Position numbers and translations under genes: made by a program
Notes under the pieces: generated by a model
What the model was told of the DNA's origin: nothing
The model's input: only the letters and a program-made list of their open reading frames with translations
Databases searched by the model: none
Assembly: GCA_922989275.2 (NCBI GenBank)
Contig: OV277871.1
Location: 32,374,693 to 32,438,692, forward strand
Direction: 5' to 3'
Length of the DNA stretch: 64,000 nucleotides
DNA from: Gari tellinella
Lineage: Eukaryota; Mollusca; Bivalvia; Cardiida; Psammobiidae
Shown here: in pieces, positions 30,031 to 40,332 of the stretch
Layout: every line of letters starts with the position of its first letter
Numbering within the stretch: position 1 is the stretch's first letter

Positions 30031-30518
30031 TACAGTGGAGAAAACGTCATTCTTTCCCGTATAACCCATTTATATTTACCCAGTGGATTCTTCTATGATA
30101 TATATTGGATAAGTCAATTTTTTATCAAAGGGATGCCTGGTCAAAATTTTCATTTTCATTTTGTTTTATATTGAAATTCCTATCAGCAAATAGTGTTGAA
30201 ATTCCTATCAGCAAACAGTGTAGACTCTGATCAGACGCCGCATAATGCGGCGTCTGATCAGAGTCTACACTGTTTGCCTATGTCCCATATATGGGATCGT
30301 GGGCACAAATGGGTTAAACGCAAACGTATCGCAATAAAATGGATAAATTAACAATTTATTTTTTTCCAATTCTATATGTTCATTTTAATCCGAGTGGCAA
30401 ACAGTTTGGAGCGTTTTAGATCTACCAGGCGTCTGATCTAGCTCCAGACTTTTGCACAGGAAATGTAGTTTTAGCGTAAACACGTTTATTGGGAAAGAAT
30501 AACGTTTTCTCCACTGTA
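30031..30518 (-). mobile_element. TA-1 MITE, minus, split by a TTAA-type element
   Basis: Left end intact; the CCCGTTTAAACGC box is opened at its TTAA by 30065-30313. The core is partly replaced (GGAGCGTTTTAGATCTACCAGGCG). The right end is intact and shares its TA with the next copy. Confidence 0.85.
30065..30313. mobile_element. TTAA-type MITE nested in TA-1
   Basis: Flanked by ATAA (30061-30064, one change from TTAA) and TTAA (30314-30317). Ends CCCATTTATAT and the inverse of GCACAAATGGG. Its hairpin (about 30205-30280) has AGACTCTGATCAGACGCCGC pairing with GCGGCGTCTGATCAGAGTCT. Confidence 0.75.
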
Positions 30519-30806
30519 CAGTGGAGCACACGTTATTATTCCACAATAAACGCGTTTGTGCTAAAACTAATATTTCCCATGTGAACGCAAAACGCGTAAC
30601 ACTTAATGGGAGAAAATGACATTTTTTTGATAATTCTGAGTATTTTTAATCTGAGTGGCAACAGTTTAGAACCTAATCAGACGCCGGGTAACCGCTCATG
30701 TTTAAATAGATAGTTAGAAATTTCAGAACCGTCTCTGCATGAATGTACACTGCGTTTGCGTTTCGTTTGCGTTCAAACGGGAAAGAATAATGTCTTCTCC
30801 ACTGTA
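30517..30806 (+). mobile_element. Mosaic TA-1 MITE
   Basis: Begins as a plus copy (TACAGTGGAGCACACG, AATAAACGCGTTTG, CTAAAACTAATATTTCC), then runs into minus-type internal sequence (GTGAACGCAAAACGCG, TTTTTAATCTGAGTGGC), half a core, and ends as a plus copy (TTTGCGTTTCGTTTGCG, TTCTCCACTGTA). Confidence 0.8.
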
Positions 30807-31056
30807 CAGTAGAGAAAACGTTATTCTTTCCCAATAAACGCGTTTACGCTAAAACTATTATTTCTAATACAAACAGTTTGGAGCCAGATCAGACGCCGGG
30901 TAACCCGGTGTCTGATCAGGCTCCAAACTGTTTGTCACCAAGATAAACATGAATTATCAGATTTGTCAAAAAGTTGTACTTTTCTACGTTTTAGTGTTTT
31001 GCGTTTGCGTTTCGTTTGCGTTCAAACGGGAAAGAATAACGTCTTCTCCACTGTTT
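30805..31056 (+). mobile_element. TA-1 MITE, plus
   Basis: Begins on the TA that ends the previous copy. Hairpin GACGCCGGGTAACCCGGTGTC. Right end CTCCACTGTTTA. Confidence 0.9.
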
Positions 31057-31127
31057 ACGTGTTGTCAACATTTTCGTGAAATTGCCATTTTCTACATTTC
31101 TGTGTATAAACTTTGCATTTTGTTTTG

Positions 31128-31377
31128 TACAGTGGAGAATCTGTTATTCTTTCCAAATAAACGCGTTTACGCTAAAACTATTATTTGCAGTACAAACAGT
31201 TTGGAGCCAGATCTGACGCCGGGTAACCCGGCGTCGGATCAGGCTCCATACTGTTTGCCACCAAGATAAACATGAATTATCAGAATTATCCAAAAGTTGT
31301 TCTTTTCTACGTTTTAGTGCTTTGCGTTTGCGTACGTTTGCGTTTAAATGGGAAAGAATAACAAATTCTCCACTGTA
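31128..31377 (+). mobile_element. TA-1 MITE, plus, AACAAATTCTCC subtype
   Basis: Both ends intact. Same CGTACG-containing right half as 2060-2309. Confidence 0.93.
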
Positions 31378-31424
31378 TAAACGCGAAAGAATGGGTTTGC
31401 CTGCTGTTCTAAATATAGTGTATA

Positions 31425-31665
31425 TACAGTGGAGAAAAGCTATTCTTTCCCAATAAACGCGTTTATGCTAAAATTATTATTTCCTACGCAAAAAGCATGG
31501 GGCCATATCAGACGCCGGGTGAGCCGGCGTCTGAACAGGCTTAAAACTTTGTGTCACTTGGATCAAAATGAACCTTAAGAATTGTAAAAATGATGCCATT
31601 TATTTGCTATGCGTTTGCGTTTCGTTTGCGTTTAAAAGGGAAAGAATAACGCTTTCTCCACTGTA
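31425..31665 (+). mobile_element. TA-1 MITE, plus
   Basis: Hairpin outer arms diverged (AAAAAGCATGGGGCCATATC); inner GACGCCGGG / CCGGCGTC kept. Both ends intact. Confidence 0.88.
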
Positions 31666-31746
31666 CTATAGGCCTATGACTACTCTGAAATATATTTGCA
31701 TATTGTCTGCATATTTACGTACATGTATTAGCATCTGTTGTAAACA

Positions 31747-31988
31747 TACAGTTGAGACGTTTTTATTATTCCCCTTTCAAACGCAAAACGAACACAAACG
31801 CATTGAAAATAAAATGTAGAAAATGGAAACTTTTGTACAACTCTGACTATTGTTTTTAAATGACTGGCAAACTATGTGGAATCTGATCAGACCCGGCGTC
31901 TGATCTGGTTTCTAAATGAATTGCAATGGATGTTATGACTTTAGCATAAACGCGTTTATAGGGAATGAATAACGTCTTCTTCACTGTT
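31747..31988 (-). mobile_element. TA-1 MITE, minus, decayed
   Basis: Ends TACAGTTGAGACG and TCTTCTTCACTGTT. The core is reduced to GATCAGACCCGGCGTCTGATC, a much shorter loop. Confidence 0.8.
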
Positions 31989-32025
31989 CATATAGCTCGA
32001 CGGCAACATCGATTATTTCTTGGCA

Positions 32026-32276
32026 TACAGTGGAGAATCTGTTATTCTTTCCCGTTTAAACGCAAACGAAACGCAAACGCAAAGCGCTAAAACGTAGAAA
32101 AGAACAACTTTTTGTCAATTCTGATATTTCATGTTTATCTTGGTGGCAAACAGTTTGGAGCCTGATCAGACGCCGGGTTACCCGGCGTCTGATCTGGCTC
32201 CAAACTGTTTGCACTGCAAATAATAGTTTTAGCGTAAACGCGTTTATTGGGAAAGAATAACACATTCTCCACTGTA
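32026..32276 (-). mobile_element. TA-1 MITE, minus, intact
   Basis: Perfect core GATCAGACGCCGGGTTACCC...GATC; ends intact, of the ACACATTCTCC subtype. Confidence 0.93.
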
Positions 32277-32378
32277 CATATAGTCTGGATTTAGAGAAAA
32301 AGATTTATCTCCAAAATTGGTGTATTAGGAACAAGTAAGAACTGTGCCAATTCCTTTATAACTTAATTAATATACGAG

Positions 32379-32628
32379 TACAGTGGGTAAAACGTTATTC
32401 TTTCCCGTTTAAACGCAAACGAAACCCAAACGCATTGCTAGAACATGAAGGAAATGACAATTTTTGGCAACTCTGAATGTTGATTTTAACCTGGAAGGCA
32501 AACAGATTGGAGCCTGATCAGACGCCGGGCTATCCGGCGTCCTATCTGGCTCCAAACGTTTTGCGTTGGATATAATAGATTTAGCATAAACGCGTTTATT
32601 GGGAAAGAATAACGTTTTCTCCACTGTA
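32379..32628 (-). mobile_element. TA-1 MITE, minus
   Basis: Left end TACAGTGGGTAAAACG; core GACGCCGGGCTATCCGGCGTC, a palindromic variant of the usual centre. Confidence 0.9.
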
Positions 32629-32683
32629 TCATTGCGTTAAGGTCAGACTGCATTGATATCTGAAAATACAATGTATTGAGATT

Positions 32684-32800
32684 GACAGTACGGAAGACGC
32701 TATTACATTATATTTCCCAATATAACTCGTGTTGTGCCGAACTATTTCCACTGCAAACATTTTGGTTTCTCGGCGTCTGATTCTCTGATTTTCTCTGATT
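32684..32800 (+). mobile_element. TA-1 fragment, plus
   Basis: GACAGTACGGAAGACGC, ATTTCCCAATATAAC, CACTGCAAACATTTTGG and CGGCGTCTGATT remain; the right half is missing. Confidence 0.55.
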
Positions 32801-33017
32801 TTCTATATTCATTCAGACGTTTCAAGACGTTTCAAATAAGTTGAATCCCGATTGGACACCGCGAAACACACATTCCTATCAGGCTTCAATTCAACCTGTT
32901 TGACGCTCGTGTTTAGAGTTTTAATCCAAAATTGTTTTAAAATTACAATTTAAAACAAATTACAGACAGTAGGTTTGAAGCAGGTTATTTTATGTGCGAC
33001 ACACTGCCGTATTTGAA

Positions 33018-33266
33018 TTGCAATAAGGGGAATTCTTTCCCGTTTAAACGCAAACGAAATGCAAACGCAAATCGCTTAAATGTAGAATATTACCATTTTT
33101 TGACATTTCTGATTTGTTTGTTAATCTGAGTGGCAAACAGTTTGGCGCCTGATCAGACGCCGGGTTACCCGGCGTCTGATCTGGCTCCAAACTGTTTGCA
33201 CTGTAAAGAATAGTTTAAGCGTAAACGCGTTTATTGGGTAATAATAATAACGTTTTCTCCGCAGTA
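33018..33266 (-). mobile_element. TA-1 MITE, minus, left end lost
   Basis: Starts AGGGGAATTCTTTCCCG; core intact apart from GGCGCC; right end TTCTCCGCAGTA. Confidence 0.85.
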
Positions 33267-33326
33267 ACTGAGAAAGAAGGCATGCAAGAAACTTGTGAAA
33301 CAACCAGTAAACATTTGCTGAGCAAT

Positions 33327-33498
33327 TACAATGGAGAACACGTTATTCTTTCCAAATAACCGCGTCTGATCAGTCACCAATCTGTTTGCCATTAATATCA
33401 TAATCAATAATCGAAATGGTCAAAAAGTTGTCATTTTCACCATATAAGATCAATGCGTTTTCTTAGAAAAAAAGAGAAAATAAATTTTCATAACTGTA
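33327..33498 (+). mobile_element. TA-1 MITE, plus, first core arm deleted
   Basis: TACAATGGAGAACACG, then AAATAACCGCGTCTGATCAG joins directly to the second arm. Right end eroded to ATAACTGTA. Confidence 0.7.
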
Positions 33499-33518
33499 AC
33501 ATCTTCCGCGACATTTTA

Positions 33519-33725
33519 ACCCTTAAACTGCTGATATTGACTTCACTAGTGTTTGCAAACAATTTTGATCCTGGTTAGACACCGTGTTACACAGTGGTCT
33601 GATCAGAATCAATACTGTTTGACAGCCATCGTTACGTTTCATCAATTTAAAATAAATAATTCTGAATTTTCACAAACTCTGCAGACGACAATTTCAAAGC
33701 AGACGAAAAACGACAGAATAAAGGT
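33519..33725. mobile_element. TTAA-type MITE remnant
   Basis: Starts TTAACCCTTAAACTGC. Hairpin CAAACAATTTTGATCCTGG...CTGATCAGAATCAATACTG (about 33553-33622), then the CTGCAGACGACAATTTCAAAGC block common to this group (see 39850, 45770, 56000). Confidence 0.55.
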
Positions 33726-33737
33726 TACATGTAAAAC

Positions 33738-33839
33738 AAGCAACCCGGCGCCTGATCTGGCTCCAAACTGTTTGCATTGGAAATAATAGATTTAGCGTAA
33801 ACGCGTTTATTGGGAAATAATAACGTTGTCTCCACTGTA
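33738..33839 (-). mobile_element. TA-1 right-half fragment
   Basis: Begins in the second core arm (CCCGGCGCCTGATCTGGC) and runs to TCTCCACTGTA. Confidence 0.8.
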
Positions 33840-33991
33840 AATGGAAGCTGGATTTGTTCATTTCGAAGCTATATCAGGGAAGAATGCTTTAAACCTGACA
33901 ATGTCGATATGCCAAATTCCAATTCTCTGGAGTAATTTGATAGAATATTTTATAACTTGTTATGGGTATTCTCACATTACACGTGCGGTAA

Positions 33992-34097
33992 TACAATGGA
34001 GAAGACGTTATTTATTCCCGTTTGAATTCACACGAAACGTAAAAGCAATCTCTGAAATGTAGAAAATGAGATATTTTCTCTAATTTTTTAACTACAG
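33992..34097 (-). mobile_element. TA-1 left-half fragment
   Basis: TACAATGGAGAAGACG and CCCGTTTGAATTCACACG; it ends before the core, directly against the next copy. Confidence 0.65.
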
Positions 34098-34099
34098 TA

Positions 34100-34351
34100 T
34101 ACAGTGGAGAATGTGTTATTATTTCCCAATAAACGCGTTTACGCTAAAACTATTATTGGCAGTGCAAACAGTTTGGAGCCAGATCAGATGCCGGGTAACC
34201 CGGAGTCTGATCAGGCTCCAAACTGTTTGCCACTAAGATAAACATGAAATATCAGAATTGTCCAAAAGTTGTTCTTTTCTACGTTTTAGTGCTAAATGCG
34301 TTTGCGTACGTTTGCGTTTAAACGGGAAAGAATAATAGATTCTCCACTGTA
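34100..34351 (+). mobile_element. TA-1 MITE, plus, intact
   Basis: Core with two small mismatches (GATGCCGGG / CCCGGAGTC); right half of the CGTACG subtype. Confidence 0.92.
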
Positions 34352-34824
34352 ACCTCTTTTCTCCGGCAACCCATGGTTCCACGTTTGTAAGTCGGTTAAG
34401 AGAGGTTGCCGGTTAACGAAATTATGCCAAATTTCACAAGTTTACACACCCAAAGAGTCCGTCTATTTTTCGCTGAGAGGGGAATTCCTCGATGCCGATT
34501 GACATATTTAATATGCATGACTACTATACAACATATCCTGATCAGATCCTTCCTGTTTAAATTAGGCAATTGACAAAAACAGTACACACTGATCAGCCCT
34601 CTGATCAGGCTTTACTCAATTAGCGTAGTACATTTACAAGTGTAATCTTTAAAGGTACACTGTTTGTAAATGAAGAGTATACTCATCGCTAGGATTGCAT
34701 GTGTTAATAACCTGTCAGATACATTCATTGCCTATACAGACATCAGGTCTAGTAGAACGGTTATAGAATAAGGCTTCATTCTTATGCAGAGAAGCTACGG
34801 TGACAAAAGTTCATGTACATGTAT
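34352..34824. other. Non-coding with a decayed hairpin
   Basis: Contains CACTGATCAGCCCTCTGATCAGG near 34588 and a GTACACTGTTTGTAAATG block near 34666 shared with 42185; this is probably an old TTAA-type remnant. No gene seen. Confidence 0.45.
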
Positions 34825-34935
34825 TACAGTAGAGAATACGTTATTCTTTCCCGTTTAAACGCAAACTAAACGCAAACGCAAATCACTTAAACGTAGGAAA
34901 TGACAACTTGTTGACAATTCTAACTATCTATATAG
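34825..34935 (-). mobile_element. TA-1 left-half fragment, minus
   Basis: TACAGTAGAGAATACG, CCCGTTTAAACGC, then breaks off at CTGACTA-like sequence before the core. Confidence 0.75.
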
Positions 34936-35001
34936 ACGTCTGATGGTTATGAAGCTCAATTTTAATAATTTATCTTCTGGAGTTCAATCACCGTTCGCTG
35001 C

Positions 35002-35251
35002 TACAGTGGAGAAAACGTTATTCTTTCCCAATAAACGCGTTTACGCTAAAACTATTTTTTCCATTGCAAACAGTTTGAAGCCAGATCAGACGCCGGGTAA
35101 CCCGGCGTCTGATCAGGCTCCAAACTGTTTGCCACCAAGATATACATGAATTATCAGAATTGTCAAAAAGTTGTACTTTTCTACGTTTTAGCGCTTTGCG
35201 TTTGCGTACGTTTGCGTTTAAACGGGAAAGAATAACAGATTCTCCACTGTA
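35002..35251 (+). mobile_element. TA-1 MITE, plus, intact
   Basis: Perfect inner stem GACGCCGGGTAACCCGGCGTC; CGTACG subtype on the right. Confidence 0.93.
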
Positions 35252-35287
35252 GTTGTTTCCATTATACTGTTGGGTTTATAACATGTG

Positions 35288-35440
35288 TTTCTCTATGCCC
35301 CTGTACTTATTATTATTATTTTTTATTTTTTTCATTTTTTTATTATTATTATACCCGATTTATATAGCGCTCTTCTCACACAAGAGTTGTGCGTTCAAAG
35401 GCGCTTTACATGAAATTATATAAACGTACACACAAGGCCG
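35288..35440. repeat. TTATATAGCGC / GCGCTTTACA repeat with T/ATT-rich lead
   Basis: A run of TTATTATT and T tracts followed by CCCGATTTATATAGCGCTC and AAGGCGCTTTACATG, which read like a widespread retroelement-type repeat. Class uncertain. Confidence 0.4.
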
Positions 35441-35639
35441 CGAGAAAAGACAAATAACTACATTCACAATAAACATGATACAGATGGAAACATGGCCATT
35501 CTTCCAATATTATTACCAATATTATAAAATTGTTATAAAATCAGTTTTAAAATGAGTCAAACAATTAAAAGATCAATGATATATTTTTTTATTTATTTAT
35601 TTATTTATAGAATCTGAATATGTATAATTCTATACATGT

Positions 35640-36010
35640 TGATTCAAAGATCAAGGTCAAAGATATTTAAAGGTCAAATTTATTCGCAACATTAACATGC
35701 TTATAACTTTTGAAATATAACCAATAAACACGAAAAAAACATGGCACATGTGTTGCCTTGGTAAAGAGATATATAAATATGAAGATTTTATGCAGATTGG
35801 GTCAAAGGTCAAGTCACAAAAGTCAAAAGGTCAACTATTTGAAATAGCATAACCTTTGACTTTCTTGTAATAGAAACTTCATAGTTGGTATGCATATTGC
35901 TCTTATCAAAAGACATTTGAATAAATATATTTAAGATATGAGTCAAGGTCACAGAGGTTAAACAATTTGAGGCATGTCAGACATAGGTCAAGAACATGCA
36001 TAGGTCATGT
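35640..36010. repeat. Degenerate tandem repeat with GGTCAAAGGTCA words
   Basis: At least three loose units of about 120-140 bp containing CAAGGTCA, AAAGGTCAAG and GAGTCAAGGTCAC. Similar in flavour to 6590-7043. Confidence 0.5.
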
Positions 36011-36283
36011 ACATGTAATCAGATCTTGTTCCTGTAAAATGTATATGTACTTGTCCTCATTTTGTAAAGATGAAAATAAACATTTAATGATTTATTTTTA
36101 CACAGACAATCTTCTACTTTACAGATATACATGTACTTAGATTTATTATACGCCTTTCTTAAACTAGATAGGAAGCTTTTTACTGCAATACGTTTGTACA
36201 GTACCGTTTAAATAGTTTGTATACGTACATGTTCAACTGAACTTTGATGTTGTTTCCGATGGTCGATACACATTGTACATATA

Positions 36284-36433
36284 TACAGTGGAGAATCTGT
36301 TATTCTTTCCCGTTTAAACGCAAACGTACGCAAACGCAAAGCACTAAAACGTAGAAAAGAACATCTTTTGGACAATTCTGATATTTTAGCGTAAACGCGT
36401 TTATTGGGAAAGAATAACAGATTCTCCACTGTA
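36284..36433 (-). mobile_element. Core-less TA-1 derivative, 150 bp, minus
   Basis: Both ends and both subterminal blocks are intact (CCCGTTTAAACGC; AGCGTAAACGCGTTTATTG), but they join at CTGATATTTTAGCG with the whole hairpin absent. Confidence 0.88.
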
Positions 36434-36435
36434 CA

Positions 36436-36923
36436 TACAGTGGGGAAGACGTTATTCTTTCCCAATATATGCATTTACGCTTAAACAATTATTTTCATTG
36501 CAAACAGTTTGGAGCCTGGTCAGAAGCCGGGTACAGTGGAGAAAACGTTATTCTTTTCCAATAAACGCGTATACGCTAAAGCTATACTTTCCACTGCAAA
36601 CAGTTTGGAGCAAGATCAGACGCCGGGTAGCCCGGCGTCTGATCAGGTTCCAAACTGTTTGCCACTAAGATTAAAAACCAATAATTAGACATGTCAAAAA
36701 ATGGTAATTTCTACATTTGAGCGATTTCCATTTGTGTTTCGTTTGCGTTTAAACGGGAAAGTATAACGTTTTCTCCACTGTAACAGGCTCCAAACTGTGT
36801 GCTACTTAGATTTAAATGAATAGTCATAATTTTTAAAAAGTTGCCATTTTTGTATATTTTAGTTCATTGCGTTTGCGTTTGGTTTGCATTTAAACCGGAA
36901 AGAATAACATCTTCTCCACTGTA
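36436..36923 (+). mobile_element. TA-1 MITE, plus, split by another TA-1
   Basis: Left part runs to AGAAGCCGGGTA, the centre of its core; the second arm resumes at CAGGCTCCAAACTG after 36782. Ends TACAGTGGGGAAGACG and TTCTCCACTGTA. Confidence 0.88.
36532..36782 (+). mobile_element. TA-1 MITE, plus, nested in a TA-1 core
   Basis: Complete copy, inserted at the TA in the loop of the host copy's hairpin. Both copies have the same orientation. Confidence 0.9.
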
Positions 36924-36946
36924 CCTTATTGTAGTGTCTACTTTAA

Positions 36947-37125
36947 CCATTATTCCGCGGTGATATCGTCTGCTTCGAAATTATAGTCTGCAACTTTTAT
37001 TAATATATTATTAAGGTAAAGAAAAAAATCCTTAAGACCAGTGTCAAACAGTTTTGATAAAGCAGATCAGACGCCGCGTAACTGTTTGCAACAATCATGA
37101 AAGTCGTTATCAGGCAGGCAAAGGG
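36947..37125. mobile_element. TTAA-type MITE, decayed
   Basis: TTAA at 36943-36946 and 37126-37129. Contains GTGATATCGTCTGCTTCGAA, shared with 45740, and a partial core (GTGTCAAACAGTTTTGATAA, CAGACGCCGCGTAACTG). Confidence 0.6.
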
Positions 37126-37310
37126 TTAATTAATCAATATTTTGAAGTCCGGTTGACTCATGTGACATAATTTACGGTAGATTCTATATAAAGTGTGTTC
37201 AAACTGTTCCAAATGTATTCTTGACACTTAATTTGATATATTCTAAAGTCAAAATACTTATTTAAATTTGAGAAATAACAGCAAAAGACAGTCATTGCTG
37301 AATAAGGGCA

Positions 37311-37529
37311 TACAGTGGAGAAAATGATATTCTTTCCCGTTTAAACGCAAACGAAACTCAAAAGAAAATTATTTAAATGAAGGAAATTATAATTTTTTGA
37401 CCTTTCAAACTATTTTTGCCCGGTCACCCGGCGTCTGATCTGGCTCCAAACTGTTTGCAATGGAAATACATGTAATAGTTTTAGCGTAAACGCGTTTATT
37501 GGGAAAGCATAACATTTCCTTCCACTGTA
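37311..37529 (-). mobile_element. TA-1 MITE, minus, first core arm lost
   Basis: Ends TACAGTGGAGAAAATG and CTTCCACTGTA. Core begins at CCCGGTCACCCGGCGTCTGA. Confidence 0.83.
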
Positions 37530-37830
37530 TATGCATTCCCGTGGTATCGATTGCAATATTATTGCTAATTTCGGTCAAGATTTCTTCGCAGCGAAATGAC
37601 CCTCCTGTCAATATCAGTACTTAGCTTTGTCCATTGTCGCACAAGTAACCCCTACACTGCCATGATGGACTCTATTTTAAACATATGTGGTCAGTTTCTA
37701 TTTCTCAAATTTACACTTTAGGTATTTTGGACTTACGAAGTATTAAAATTAGTGTAAAACAATTTGAATCATGATTAGACGCCGCGTTACACTGCATCTA
37801 CATGTAATCAGGTCCAAAACTGTTTGTAAA

Positions 37831-38061
37831 TACAGTGGAAACAACGTTATTCTTTCCCAATAACGCGTTTACGCTAAAACTATGATATCCATTGCAAACA
37901 GTTTGGAACCAGGCGTCTGAGCAGGCCCCAAACTCTTTGCCACTAAGATGAAATAACAATAATTAGAAATTTCCAAAAATGGTAATTTTCTACATTTTAG
38001 CGATTTGCGTTTGCCTTTCGTTTGCGTTTAAACGGGAAAGAATAACGTTTTCTCAACTGTA
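37831..38061 (+). mobile_element. TA-1 MITE, plus, core shortened
   Basis: TACAGTGGAAACAACG; core reads GTTTGGAACCAGGCGTCTGA with the loop missing. Right end TTCTCAACTGTA. An older core fragment (TGTTTGTAAA) precedes it. Confidence 0.83.
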
Positions 38062-38525
38062 ACAGCTACAAATGTAGGAGAGACCACGACCCTTGTACTA
38101 AATACGATAATTATAAGAGAGTGCTAGCCGCTCCTCAGTAAACAGTGTTAATTGCTTTGGTTTTATGGAGTTAACCCGTACATACACACTGTTAACCCTT
38201 CGGACAATGAACGCGTTTAAAGTTACAACGGTATGGTAGCCTCGATTAATGGAAGTTGTATGTATTTTAGACAATCATGTTTATACAATATATGTGGTTG
38301 GTATCTTATTAGATGTATATAAGTATATGCAATAGTTTAAAGGACAGTGAATGTAAATTTCACTGAACATAGTCTCTTATAATTCATTTATGAATGGCAT
38401 GGTCATGTTGTATCTAATGATGTATTTCCTGTTGTATTTATATTTGTTGTAACCATGAAGAGACTCAAATAAAGAATGAAGTCGAATACAATACATTCAA
38501 ATATTTAATATGTACGTTCAACCAT
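38062..38525. other. Non-coding; possible retroelement tail
   Basis: Contains GTAACCATGAAGAGACTC followed by AATAAAGAATG near 38469; a similar ATGAGACTTAAATAAA occurs at about 61190. No gene seen. Confidence 0.35.
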
Positions 38526-38776
38526 TACAGTGGAGAAAACGTTATTCTTTCCCAATAAACGCGTTTACTCTTAAACTATTATTTGCAGTGCAAACAGTTT
38601 GGAGCCAGATCAGACGCCGGGTAACCCGGCGTCTGATCAGGCTCCAAACTGTTTGCCACCAAGATAAACATGAAATATCAGAATTGTCCAAAAAATTGTT
38701 CTTTTCTACGTTCTAGTGCTTTGCGTTTGCGTACGTTTGCGTTTAAACGGGAAAGAATAATAGATTCTCCACTGTA
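38526..38776 (+). mobile_element. TA-1 MITE, plus, intact
   Basis: Perfect core; CGTACG subtype; right end AATAGATTCTCCACTGTA. Confidence 0.93.
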
Positions 38777-38952
38777 ATCTACTGAAATATACAGTGAAGC
38801 TCGCTGATAAAGAAACCGGATATAGTGAAATATTGGATAGAACAAAACAGAATGTATTCCCAATAGTTAATTTACGTAAACATGGAGTAAAATGGACATA
38901 TAACACTGCATAGAGTAAAGTTACAGTGAAGCCTCGATAATCAAACACTTAC

Positions 38953-39161
38953 TACAGCGGAGAACACGTTATTCTATCCCGTTTAAACGCGAAGCAAGTC
39001 GCTAAAATGTAGAAAATATCCATTTTTGACATTTCTGATTATTTGTTTTCATCTGTGTGGCAAACGCCGGATCTATCTCCACTTTTGAACTGTTTGCATT
39101 GGAGACTATAGCTTAAGCGTAAACGCGTTTATTGTGAAAGAATAACGTTTTCTATATTGTA
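38953..39161 (-). mobile_element. TA-1 MITE, minus, core mostly lost
   Basis: TACAGCGGAGAACACG on the left; the core is reduced to CAAACGCCGGATCTATCTCC; right end TTTTCTATATTGTA. Confidence 0.78.
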
Positions 39162-39205
39162 TCTATATTGTTCTTTGAAATACCAATGAATGCATGTGTT
39201 ACTGT

Positions 39206-39454
39206 TACAGTGGAGAAAACGTTATTCTTTCCCAATAAACGCGTTTACGCTAAATCTATTATTTCCATTGCAAACAGTTTGGAGCCAGCTCAGACGCCGG
39301 GTAACCCGGTGTCTGATCAGACTCAAAACTTTTTGCAGTCAGGTTAAAATCAGCGTTCAGAATTGTCAAACAATTTGTAATTTCTTCATTTTTTGCAATG
39401 CGTTTGCGTTTCGTGTGCGTTTAAACGGGAAAGAATAACGTTTTCTCCACTGTG
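39206..39454 (+). mobile_element. TA-1 MITE, plus
   Basis: Core with GCTCAGACGCCGGG / CCCGGTGTCTGATC; right end TTCTCCACTGTGA. Confidence 0.9.
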
Positions 39455-39573
39455 AAAGGAAATTATTTTCGCACATGCGCCTCATCATGGAAACTTTTCA
39501 ATTATCACTCATGATATAGTATAATTCCCATATTATCATATGTGATACCAGCACCCTTTTGAAACACTGACCT

Positions 39574-39625
39574 TACATTGGGGACGAACGTTATTATTTC
39601 CCGTTTAAACGCAAACGAAACGTAC
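39574..39625 (-). mobile_element. TA-1 left-end fragment
   Basis: TACATTGGGGACGAACG, CCCGTTTAAACGCAAACG, then a different element begins. Confidence 0.65.
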
Positions 39626-39628
39626 AAC

Positions 39629-39993
39629 GCCCCCTCTCTGCAACGACACCCACTTGGAGACGAAAATGTGTTCGTTGTTCGGAAGGGATCGTTATACACT
39701 GTAGGGAGGGACCCTGGTTTACATTTGCAAACAGCTTGAATCCAGATTAGACGCCGCGTAACGCGGCGTCTGATCTGGATTCATGCTGTTTGTCACGCGT
39801 CATTGAGTGTTTTTCTGTCAAAATGTCCAATATATAACTTTGAAGAAAAACAGCAGACGACAACTTTAAGCAGACGATATTGCAGCAGTAAAAGCGTTAG
39901 ACATAATTGTCGTGTTAAGGGAACTGTGGCAAGGGTCGTTGTAAAGATGGGGTCGTTGTTGGGAGGGCCGTTGTAGAGAGGGAGAACTGTAAT
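39629..39993. mobile_element. CCCTCTCT-ended MITE (family H), copy 1
   Basis: Begins CCCTCTCTGCAACG and ends near CGTTGTAGAGAGGG plus AGAACTG. Core hairpin with GAATCC stems: AGCTTGAATCCAGATTAGACG pairs with CGTCTGATCTGGATTCATGCT in two short differences (39730-39793). Then AGCAGACGACAACTTTAAGC, and near the end three GGTCGTTGT words. Second copy at about 55811-56142. Confidence 0.65.
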
Positions 39994-40009
39994 ACAATAA
40001 AACTTTAAA

Positions 40010-40173
40010 AAAGACAACAGTACGACAATTTTGAATATTCATGTTAATCTGAGTGGCAAACATTTTGGAGCTTGATAAGACGCCTGGTTACCCGGCCTCT
40101 GATCAGGTTCTACACTGTTTGTAATGACAATTATTGTATATTTAGGATATAGAATAACGTCTTTTGCACTGTA
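40010..40173 (-). mobile_element. TA-1 MITE, minus, left half lost
   Basis: Starts in CAGTACGACAATTTTGAATA; core GATAAGACGCCTGGTTACCC; right end TTTGCACTGTA. Confidence 0.72.
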
Positions 40174-40332
40174 ACTCTTTGAATGCTGTGTGAAATTGGT
40201 AGTCTGAATCCATTTTGAATCAGGGTCATGCCAGACAGTTTGGACCCTGGTGAGACGACGCATTTTTAGGGGTGTAATCATGATCAACATTGTTTGCATT
40301 GTTTGTCCTGTTTTCACCGCTATCGGGTTACA

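Noticed and set aside
35640..36010. AAGGTCA words as nuclear-receptor binding sites
   Set aside because: They recur as part of degenerate tandem repeats in gene-free DNA, here and at 6590-7043; periodic repetition explains them better.
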